DNA of 64,000 nt. It comes from Acholoe squamosa (taxonomy: Eukaryota > Annelida > Polychaeta > Phyllodocida > Polynoidae). Shown here piece by piece: positions 27,001 to 39,000 of this stretch. A program made the translations under genes and the position numbers. The stretch's first letter is position 1; each line of letters starts with the position of its first letter. The notes under the pieces are model-generated. The model ran no database searches, had not been told where the DNA came from, and saw only the letters and a program-made list of their open reading frames with translations. Location: positions 22,914,854 through 22,978,853 of the forward strand of contig OX439036.1 of assembly GCA_949317995.1 (NCBI GenBank), in the 5' to 3' direction.

Positions 27001-30000
27001 TCCCTAATACTAAAATGATAATAGAATGGAGGGCAATGGAGCCTAGCTCCTACCTTGACGGTGGTTGCTGTAAGAATGATAATATGCAAGCAATGTCCTA
27101 ATATTGCATACCGTAATCTCCCGCGTATAAGGCGCGTCTTATATGAGGGGTTTTAGTTATCCCCAAATCCACAAGGGGGATACCAAGACCTTTCTTTTGA
27201 TATGTTACACTTCCCCTAAGTCCTAATAGAACATAATGTGGGCCAGAGGGTTCTGGGGGACCCTAGGTACACATAGCTTTTTGAATTTTTAAAATCCATT
27301 CAGTAGAACAAAAGATATGAATTTTTGATTTTTTTGGTAATATTTACAAACTCTGGGTGCGCCTTATACGCGGGCTGCGCCTTATACACAGGAGATTACG
27401 GTACTATAGCTACCCTTATACCACGATTTCTTGGTTACTCAGTGCTTTTTGGTGGATATTCCCAACCACATATCTGTCGATATTGCACAGCATTAATGCT
27501 GTAGCATGACTCTTGGAAGGCGTGCGGTTATCCATGGATAACCCGCACCCCGTGCGGTTATCCATGGATAACCGCACGGATATTTCATTGCCATGGTAGG
27601 GGTCGAACCTGCAATCTCAGGTCCTTAGTCCAACTCCCTATGCAGTGCGCCACAGGGACTGACGAGAAATACTTGGTTCGAACCACGTCTGGATATGATA
27701 CAAAGCCGTGTGCGCTGTCACTGCCGGGCGACGAGGTGCAGGGCTCGACAAATCCCTGTGCCCAATGCCCGTGATTCAAAAATAATTCTCTGGGCACAAA
27801 ATAAATTTCAAGTTGTGCCCAATGGGCACACATGTCAAAAGACTACAACACTTTGTTTATTGACTTGGGGACATATGCTTATTCCACTATTCTTCTGCAC
27901 TGCAGAAGTTATCTGTTTGTACTTTTATTGTCTTGATACTACTGTCCCATTTATTGAAATATGTAATTTTGAGTAGAGAAAGCAAAGGTGTCGGGCAGAG
28001 AGCTTGCCTGCTGGGCACAACTTCTCCAAACTGATTTGTCGAGCCCTGGAGGTGTATTCTACACAAACATAACCGCGAGACGCATTGAAAGGCGGAGAAG
28101 CGGTGGTCTAGCGGTAAGTGCCTTTAGCTCAGCCGCGTGAGGTACGCGGTTCGATCCTGGTCCAGGCGCATCTTTTTTTCGCCGTGTGTGCTGTCGCTGT
28201 CCGCTGCCGGGCGACGAGATGTATTCTACACAAACATAACAGCGAGACGCATCTTTTTTCGCCGTGTGCGCTGTCACTGTCCGCTGCCGGGCGATGAGGT
28301 GTATTCTACACAAACATAACAGCGAGACGCATTGAAATATTTAGCCGTGTGCCGCTGCCTGTCTGAGCCGCGACGGGCGCTGTCCCTGTCCGCTGCCAGG
28401 CACCGAGGTGTATGTACCTGTGTACACACACAATGGCTGGCATCGAGTCCCGGGGAGGGGGAATAATTTTTGTTTTCGAATTGAATTTACCGTAATCTCC
28501 CGCGTATAAGACGCAGTGCGCGTATAAGACGCACCTAGAGTTTTGGATTATGCCCAAAAGAATGAAATATTCATAACTTTGCTTCTACTGAATGGATTTT
28601 CAAAATTTAAAAAGCTATATGTAGCTCTGGCCTCCCAGACACCACTGGAGCCATCTATGTCATAATATGACTTAGGGGGAGTGTAATATATCAAAATAAG
28701 GCTCTTGGTGTCCCCCTTGCGGATCCAGGGAGAACTAAAACCTCGCGTATAAGACGCGTCTTATACGCGGGAGATTACGGTATTGGTATTCTATTGATTA
28801 TTTATTGGTTTCGTGTGTAAATAAAGTGGACAATGGATAAGTCATGACTCGTGTGTGTTAGCGAAGGCCTCGTGTCATTATCCTTCACACACACTCGTCA
28901 TGACTTATCCATTGATTACTTGTTCACTATGGCTAAATGTCATACCTCATAGGAATGATTCATATTAACAAGCTAGGTTAAATATTTAGACTTGTTGACT
29001 ACCTATTAAAAGGATTAGTGGTCTACCAATTGTCAAGGGCTATTGATTTTCCAAGTGTTTTGATGTTTAAGAATGAATGGCTATGATGACCTATGCAAGT
29101 CTAAATGTCTCAGAAAGTAAAGAGTTCTGTGTTGGCTAGAAATGGCCAGTTGGCTATGGCCAACTGGCAATAAATGTATCATGGCCCATTGGTCGCTATG
29201 TTTCATAAATGCAGCCTTGGCGAGTAACTCGTCCAAGCTTCATTAATTTTGCCGACACTTTGCACTCCTACATTAGCGGCCCTCATAGGGTTAATAATAA
29301 TTATATTTTTTTCATTATATCACTGACCTTGCCCCTGTCGATGACCCTGAGGACGTCGGTGCGGTTTGTCGTGTCGAGTTCCAGGGGTATGTTGTAAATG
29401 ATGCCCGCAAACTGAAACATGAAAATGACAATTATACTCTAAATCTGATACATTTTATTTAAGAAAAAAAGGGTTTTTTCCCCCCAGCAATCTGACGCTG
29501 CCTGAAACAAACCTACTTTGTAAATTCAAGAAATTTTCAAGCTTCTAGCTGTTACAGTCACGACTTGTTTGACATTTTCGGTTGAAGGGGAAATGAGGTT
29601 AAATGTGGGCGGTCAAATGTATCATTTACTGATTCATAGATTGTCCTGGTATTCACTGAAAATAGATATGATTTGTGATATGGTGGCACGACCAAGGTGC
29701 AAATGGTTATTAATGTACCAGTTCTGATCTGTTTTATACTTTTTGGTGATGCTAAATGCTGACTATACACTGAATAATCTTACATATAATGATACTAACT
29801 ATCCCAGAAACACCAGAGTAATGAAATATTAAAATTTGTACTAGTATTGCATGAAATTATCTACCCACTATGGACCCCAATCCCCACCCCCTACAAGTTG
29901 TACAACTCAGAATTCTATCTAGAAATGTAGTTAAAAAAAGTGTCACGATATCAGAGTCAATACAATCATAAACTATTATAGCTGTGTGTGTAAAAATAGT

Positions 30001-33000
30001 CATAAAGTGTCTTTGGCGTTATACCCAATACTGGAGTCAATTGAATATCCTAACTACACACCCTAAACTTAGGTTGCAGCAGTGTCAATGATATCCCCCT
30101 ATACCGAGGTAGCATGTTGTCCTATGGGCGCGGCCATTGCTGGAGCTTGTTACAAGCGAGTTCTACTAATGAGAGCTATCAGGTGGGTACCAGTTGGCCC
30201 CCGAGAGGACCACAGTGAATAGTTGGGATCACCTGATTGGCTGATAATCAAACCAGCTAAGTCCGTATAGCCCACACTCAGACAGAAGACCCAGCGTGGT
30301 AGTTAATTATTTACTCAGCATTACGCTTGTCTAGAGGTACAGCCGCTATTAGTCTTGGCTAGAGGGGTGTGGTTGCCAGGTGTGGTGGCAGTCTGTACAT
30401 ACCCCTTCTGCCGTGTACCTGGCCCACTCCTGAGCCACACCCCACCCATACATGCAGGGGGACCAGCCATTTGGTGCTATAGATCATGGGGGTGGGTGGT
30501 AATTTTGTTCCATTCCCTCTGAAGAGTATTGAATGAGGCCCCATCCCATCACCTGCACAGAATGATAGGCATCTTAACTTGGCCAGAAAGGCCCTGCAGG
30601 AGCAACTATAGTCTCAACTGATGGCTGCACCTTAGCAATATGTAGTCATTGCGACTCTGGAACACTAATCCAGCTAATGCACCGAGAAAAGACAGTGAAT
30701 ACTTATGTGCACATTTAAGATATTTTCTTGGTTAGAATGCAACTTCTTTTTCTCCTTGGCGGTAGAGTAAATATAACTATATCACCTACATTCTCAATGT
30801 TTCTGAAGTCATGAAGGATATTGACTCTATTTGATAAAATTATTACACTGGAGGCTAAATACAGCATCAATCTTATTTGACTGCCCTTTGTTATGAACGG
30901 GGTTAGTATGAGTTGAATTGTACATACTACCGAAGGAGCAGGTTCTGGTTCGATCCCTGTGGTATTTTCTTCTTGAGTTCTTCATATATTCAACACTGTA
31001 AATGCATCATATGTCAAAATGGTAAAATATTACATGTTCATTTATTTACTTCACTATTAAGCTTTCACATGATGCACCGAGAAAAGACAGTGAATAGGTC
31101 TGTTAAAATTTGAGATATTTTCTTGGCTAGAACTTGTTTTAATCTACCCCATATGGTTGAACATGTATACAATTTTGTAATTATGTATGCTGAGTAATTT
31201 AACATCAAGGGGGGCATTTCTAAGGCAGACCAGACTGCCACAAGGTTTAAGCAATGCATGGATGCATTTCTAGAACGTTGCTTGCCCCTCACAGCAGTAA
31301 TGGCATCTATGAGGTTAGGAAGAAAACTTGCCATCCTAAAAATGAGGAGGGCATTTGTATGCTCTGTAAGCGGTTTTCTTTTATTTGTATGCTCTGTAAG
31401 CGGTTTTCTTTTATTTGTATGCTCTGTAAGCGGTTTTCTTTTATTTGCATGGTTCCAGCAGCATAGACAGTGCTAGGCAAACCACAGCTTTTGATAACTC
31501 AAGAAATGGTTCATTGAGGAGAAATTGCATAGACCACAATAAGAGGCTCAGGTCTACACATGTGGATATTGGCAGAGCCCACATCCCCTGCATGCCACGT
31601 TTCGTCAAAGTTTTCATTGACATTGAAAATTCTCCTATGCCCATTGCCATTACAGTAGTAGGCACCTTATAAAGTTAGGGAGTGGTCATTTTTCATCAAC
31701 AGTGCGGGGGGGGGAGGGGTGTTGATCTGAAGTAACCTGCGGCCTTTTTTTTTTGTGCCAAAAAAGGGTAAATTGTGTGCACCTTCCAAAGTTTAAGCGC
31801 CCCGTAATATTTTCAGATGTAATCAATCAGTAAGGGACACAAGAACCTTACATGCTCCTAGCTTTCTAATGATGAAAGAATTTTTCGAATCGACAGGGCA
31901 AAGATAGGGTAAAATTTAGTGAATTTTTATTATATTCCAACATTACCTGATTTCTCAAAATCAACTACCTTATTCTCCCACGTATAAGGCGCGTCTTATA
32001 CATTTTTTTTAAGTTCTCCCTGGATCCACAAGGGGGACACCAAGACCTTTCTTTTAATATGTGACACTCCCATGTAACCCAATCAGCAGCATATGGGGTC
32101 CAGAGGGTCCAAGAAACACACAGCTTTTAAATTTTGAAAATTTATTCAGTAGAAAAGAAGTTATGAATTTTTCATTTTTCTGGCCAAATCCTAAAACTCT
32201 AGGTGCGCCTTATACGCGGGGTGCGCCTTATACGCGGGAGATTACAGTACAGTTTTGTATGGGTACGTTAAAACATCAATGTTCATATGGCCTGCGTGAA
32301 ACGGAGATGGCCTGCGTAAGATACCATGAAGCAGGCCACCTTGGCCTCTGTCGAGAAAAGGTTTTCGGAAACACTGTTGATCTCACTCCCTTCTTCTGTG
32401 TGCCAACCCATAAGGTCTCATTTTGGGGAACTGGCATATGTAAATAACTATACAACAGGGTACATACAAAATACCAGTCTATTGAAGTTGGCAGGCATTC
32501 TAGACAGCGGTCGTTGGCATGATAGCAGGGGGCTACTGACACACTGGTGATTAAATCATTTAAAATTAAACCAGGGAATTAAATACATGCTTATCAGGGC
32601 AAAGCTACATGAGTAGCAATTTACAACCACTGGACTCCTTTACCTATTTTACCTATTTCAGTGTAGAGTCAGGTGAAAAAAAATGTGACATGTCGACCCC
32701 CACAGGATGTGTGTGGAATGGTGGATGTGGGGAGGGAGTGGCTGCTTGGTGAGTGTGTATATATGTATGAGCAGCTCAATGGGTGTGGTCAGGTACTAAT
32801 GATAGTGTACACCTGTTGGTAAGCAGCTCACACCTTCTACCCCCATGTGGTCCCCAGGTACTACAAAGACCCACTATCAAGCCAGGACCAACTACGTCTA
32901 TGATGTATGTATAACATGCATCAGGTCCCAAAAGTATAGGGCCTTTAAAATAAGGGCATTTCGGCCAGGAGGGAAGGGCAATAGGGCATTTGGATCAGTG

Positions 33001-36000
33001 TCTAAGGCCCGGGACTGAGGCATTGGTGAAAAAGACATTGTAACCCTTGTACACAATTCAGCTATCGCGTGCAGGGCCACACACTGACACAACCATGATT
33101 AGGCCAATAGGGCAGGGAATTTCAGGTTCCTTTCAAATAGAACTTCCATGAAAAGGGAAACCGTTCTTACAATACTGAAAGGCCTGTTGTCCTCAGAAGT
33201 AATAATGTCCATCGATTCGCACTGGAGAGTGTAAGGCCCTTAAAACAAAAGCATAGGAGACAATGGATGCAACGCTTTTCAACATGGGATATGTACTCTC
33301 AGTTGCAAATAGGTCCCTGATAGGCCTCAGGGTCCTTAAAATATAATGCCCTTGATAAGTGATCCAAATCCCTTAATGGCAACTGCCGTGGAACCCTTAC
33401 AAATGTGCTTACAAATAAATGCCACATCGGATCTGATGTGATGATCGGGAATTACTGGGTGTCATTAGATCAGTCCAATCCGATGAAAATAAGAAAAAAG
33501 ATTGATTTCACTGAAAATAATCAGGTGGCATCAGGCTCAAGTGGAACACCAGCTTTAGACACTTGGGGAAGGCTTAGATATATTGGCTGGAAGCGGGTCT
33601 GGAGCTGGTTTCTGGTGACATGCACTGATAAGGACTGATAACATGGGACCAGCATGTCCCTGGAATTAGGTGTTACCCAGGGACAAGGTTCCCATCATAG
33701 TATGTCTTATCAGTGGGTTTTACCTCAACCAGCAATATTCAAAATGGTGGACCCACAGGACGCCAATACTAAGCCCTATACGGTAGCCTTCTAGTTAACG
33801 ATTTATTTAAATACATGTACCACTAATCGCTATAACGGCTGTGGCAGAATTTGTCCATATACAGTTCCACTAAGTGTGATAGTCCATGACGGGTTCCGCC
33901 CTGAATACCCTCATCATAAACGGCATGGGTTTATGTATGGTGCCTGTATTGTGACATCAACTCGCTAAAACAGTGTAAAGACATTACTGTACATGTACTC
34001 TTCTCCTCCAGATTCTAGCCATTGTAAACCCTCGCCTATATGTGTAAGCTAAAGCTTAGGACTGGGGCACACTCTAGCATAATAATGATAATATAACGGG
34101 CTCAATATAACATATCGTTGTCCTGTACTCAGTGTGAGATCTCTTTAATCACTTTTCAGACCCCAGGTGCGGCTTATAGCCTATCCATACAGGGTTGCGG
34201 CTGTACCTAGAGTAGGCCCTTAGAACAGAAGCATAGGAGACAGGGTGCGGCTTATAGAGTGCAGGAACAGTGCACTCGATATGTTTGGATGCATCGGCAA
34301 TTCGAAATCCACATTCAGAGATCCATGTATATGATGCATGATACAACTAAGATTATTTCATACGATACCATGGAATATAAACGTTGATAGGCTTTTAAAT
34401 TATATAATATGTATACACCCCCCCTTCCCTTACTGATTTTATCAGTGGCCTACGTGTACACGTAAATAAAGATTTCACCTATGGCTTGGTAGAAATGATC
34501 AGCACCCCACATTTCTTTTTAGGTAACTTAAAGTTTAGGCTGTAAGTCTCCTGATATTTAGCAACAATACACATTAAAAAGCAACAAAACCCTTATCATA
34601 ATAGCCACATATGATGGACATGAGGCAGGATGTCCTACACAACGTGCTGTGGTGGTGCCAATGGTAGCTAGTCTCCAGCAGCAGTCGCTGTGAGGTGTAG
34701 TGTGTCAGGTGGCCGGGGCCGGGTCACAGTGACCACACCCACTCCGCACACATCAACACACAGGGGAGCACTATGGGGCGCTGTGTGTTTAGTCAATACA
34801 CACATACACAATAACAGCCACCATGGACTCCTCCCTAATGTGTCCACTGTACATATATCTTGTTATATGATATATGCTGGGGGTTGGAGGCAAAGTGGTA
34901 ACTTTTTAACATTGCATGGGTGATATGGGTGGGGAGGGGAGATTCAGCAAATAACGCAATACTTCCCCCTCTCGCTGGAGAAAGTGTAGGTATGTAAAAA
35001 CCAAATAAATGGGATGCCTGAGTTTAAAATAAAACAGCAACTGCCGTTCACCCTACTCTGAAAAGAGCTGTAATTCAGGGATGAAAGTCACGAAGGCGAA
35101 AAATCCCTGAAATGTACATAAGAACCCACATGTCTATTGATTTTGTATATGAAGTTTTAGGGATTTAGGGACTTGAAGACATCAGGGAAATCCCTGAAGA
35201 CTTCCATCCTGTATATAAGCCACATGCTAATGTGCCGCTTGTACAGCCAGGTCCTCCCACTCATGAGCATGCCACATGCCCCTGTATGCCCAACTCGTTG
35301 TGAAGTACTACAGTGGTGACCAAAAGACTTTGAAAAGTTCAAATTTACAGCACAGTTAGTAACCCATAGCCTGTATATCCCGTATCCAGTGTAACAGACA
35401 CACTATGACTAGTGTGGTGGCACGGGTGTGGTGGTGAAAGTGGTGATGGATGAGAGTCCCCCTCTCTCCTCCTGCCTTGAATTTGGCCTAGGCCCCACCT
35501 ACAGACAGTAGAACAACACAATACCTGGTGAAGGGTCTTAGAACTCCATCTTTATACTGGCAATTCGGGGGGGGGGGCACTGAGCCTCGGTTTGGGTACC
35601 AACTGTGGTATCGACCACGCGGAGCGGTGGCTGTCAACTCATCAAGGAGGGGAAAAAAGGGAGGCTGATAACTGTGTTACTTTAAGGTTAGGGGGCTGTT
35701 ACTACTTAGCAGAACTTGCATGGAAAGGAAGTAACTTGAATATTCCATGTAACTACCTCAGGGCTGGGAAATTCCTGAAAATTATTGTCAAAGAACCTTA
35801 ATTTACATGGAAGAGGACCCTGAAATGGGGGCTATTATCTGACTGCTTCAAAAAATAAAAGGGGGGGGGGGTGTAAAAATTGACCTATATTTTAAGGGGC
35901 TGTAGAATGGCAAAATATGGGGGCTGTAGTTTCGCAGTTGGTACCACCAATCAAACATTCAGTGCCTCCCTTGGGTGGCAATACTACCGTGAAACCTTGC

Positions 36001-39000
36001 GTATAGTCTGCGCCTCAAGTTTTAGACCATTTCAGGCCCCTGGTGTGGCTTCTAGGTTTATCCTGAACTCAGGGTGTGGCTTATACAAAGGGTTTTACTT
36101 AGCGGTATATAGACTTTACGAAGGAATGGGGATCCCTGGTGAGGCTTATACGAAAGCCATGAACTCAGGGTGCAGCTTATATGTGGGTGTGGCTTATACA
36201 CTGAGTATTACGGTAAATGGTGATAACCTGTTTTACTGGTGTGCAAGGGCCCTCATATTTTTCTTCCTTATCTCAGTTAAGGATGAAACCCTCCCCTGCT
36301 TTCTTTTCTCCGAATCACCTAACAATTTTTTCAGTAGTACATGTATATGGGTCAAATTACTCAATAGAGTAGAATGTACTTGGCAGCGTTGTGCTGCTTG
36401 GCACAAAACTCTTAACATTTTCTCTTTTTTTAATGGCTCAGGATGTGTTATTCTTCAAGGAAATGGCTGATCAGTCCAAAAATGTTGAGCCCTAATTTTG
36501 ATAAACGTTGTGTGATCACACGGATGCGTGGTTGTAATACAAGTTAAAACGTCTTAATTTCATATGCTTGAGGTGGCAATTTGGGTGTATTTATGAGTAG
36601 GAATTTAGAAGGAATTTTCAATAAGACCTTTATCTCTTATGTATAATGTATAAGGTAAGTTTAAGTAAAGGTGGTTCAGTACCGAGACAGGTGGGAGCAG
36701 GTTGGGTATCTATTCCAAAAACATAGGTGAAGCGATTGGAACAGCTAATAACTCTGAAAGAGTATGCCTTATTCCTACATTTTTTGCAGAAATATATGGG
36801 GAAACTTACAATGTAGTAGCAATGTACCCCAGACACTGTACATAAAAGTAGGCTGTTCTTCTATGTGGAGCCACTCCCCTCTACACATTTACAACTTATG
36901 AATGGGAAGTGAATACCGTAATCTCCCGCGTATAAGGCGCACCTCGCGTATAAGGCGCACCCTTAGTTGAGGAGAAAGCTTTAAGGCGCACATGGGGCTC
37001 GTTTTTTGAGGGTTTAGTACTTTTCTATAGTAAAATTACCCTGCCAATAAGACGCACCCCCTTCTTTGGGAGCTTCTATAAGGTGCAGTAGGGCTTTGAT
37101 TCATGTATAAGACGCGCCTTATATGCAGGAGATTACGGTAGGTGAAGCTGTTCTCGCAGGGAGTATCAGCAATACACGGAAGAGCCTGGTACAGTATAAT
37201 GACACCATGGCGGGAAATTATGACACCCTGATCTGACACCCCCATAGGAATAGCATTGGGCCGCAAAAAGCATCTACTTGAAATGTAAATAACTTATAAT
37301 AACTGCCATCTCTCAATGGTAAGACAAAATCTGGTGAATGTGTACGGGTATATTCCGATTTCCTCCAGAATCTTGACACTCCACTCTAAAATATACAATA
37401 TCAAGTTAGACTAACTTTATATTCCAGAAGGAATAATTTGACTATAAACTCAAAGTTTTGGCTACTTTTCAGCCATTATCACCCGTCTTAAACTGCCATA
37501 CTCTACCCCGAATCCCTAAACTCTTTCAGAGTTGATTATTGCATTTGTGAAACGGACATAAGCCACTGAACTGACCACAGTCCTATCTATCTTTAAGGAT
37601 TTCATCTGCTCGTGTCATCATCTGATGATAGTATACTTCTTGGAGGGGAGTTAAATTGGCATACCTCTCATTTTTGGGGCATTTCCAGGCGTCAACCATT
37701 CATCCCCCAGGCGTTGCCTATAACTCTTTTGGAGTTAATCAGAATGACATCCCTTTGACTCTGTCTGTCATGCCCCTGGGAATTGTGATATCATACCACC
37801 ACTTTAGTTCAAGTGGCTGTCAATAAATAACATCTCCAGAGAGTGCGTATTGGACACTGTGTCGTCTTAATGTTTTGGTACTGTCACCAGGTCCCATGAT
37901 CCACCATCTATGCCTACTTTGGCAACTTCCTCCCTGGGAGTGTCAGTACAGTGATCTCTGGTATTGGGGTAAGGGCATGGACTCATAACCAGTGTCAAGC
38001 ATGACGCCTCTCAAAACTAGTACATGTAAAAGTGCATCAGAAAAGTATGCCATGTTAGCCAATTAAAACACAGGGTGGGGACGAGCCATGTGGGGAAAAA
38101 CACACAAGAAACTCCCATTAAAATCTAACTATTTCCCTTTCTTTCCATCCCCATTTTGAAAATACTTGTACTCTGAATTGTACTCCTTTACTGGGTTAGC
38201 GCTAGGAAATCTTTCTTATTAGCCAATTTGGCGAATTGGTATCGAATTTGATTAGCCAAAATCACCCTCAATTAGCCAAATACATTGATTTATTTGGAGC
38301 ATATATAATACTTCCAACAAATATAGACACCTGCCGAGTGATGGATCCAGGAATTTTGAAAAAGAGAGGCACACCTGCTGTGAGAACTCCCTCTACAAAG
38401 CGTTTTTTTTTTTCAGGCTGCAAATTGAATTATTTGATATAAATGAAAAGGACCCCCCCCTATCTAAACCCGCCACTGTTGGATGGAATGCAGTTAATCC
38501 AAGTGTGTGTCTGTTTCCCATGGAGAGTGAAGGGACACCATAGCTATCAGTATGGCATTATTTCATGTTTGCTTCTGACATACCATGGCCATGTTGATTA
38601 AGAGGTATCATTATGCCAATTAAACCAGACAGTAGCCTAGATCACTATATGCGGTGATACCAATTTCAACTTTCTAAAGCTCAAGTGAAGTATACACCAT
38701 ACACTGTATGATACAAAACACTGGAAATTCGATGTTTTCTAATATGATATTCAGGTTTGATTATTTAGACCAATGAATGGGAAACATAGGACATGATGAC
38801 ATGCCCTTTGGAATTCCCTTTCCAATGAGATATAACATATCTATACTGAAGTAGAGTCACCAGTGTCTAACATAGTAAAATCCCCTTCACTGTGAGGCTT
38901 CAGAATTCGCCAATTTGGCGAATTTCCATGAAGAACAATTAGCCAAAATGCACTTTAATTCGCCATTGGCGATTTGGCGAATGGCTAGCACGAACCCTGC

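Noticed and set aside
27590-28170. Functional tRNA genes
   Set aside because: Two tRNA-like segments have A and B boxes but lack consistent acceptor and anticodon stems, and they are fused to repeat tails.
32061-32447. 128-codon + strand ORF
   Set aside because: Its first half is the right part of a MITE (31966-32249), with no homology in the rest.
35880-36470. 196-codon + strand ORF
   Set aside because: It runs through a TACCGTA-family MITE (35985-36215); the SGCGLY/GVAYT repeats in the translation are the MITE motif GTGTGGCTTATAC.
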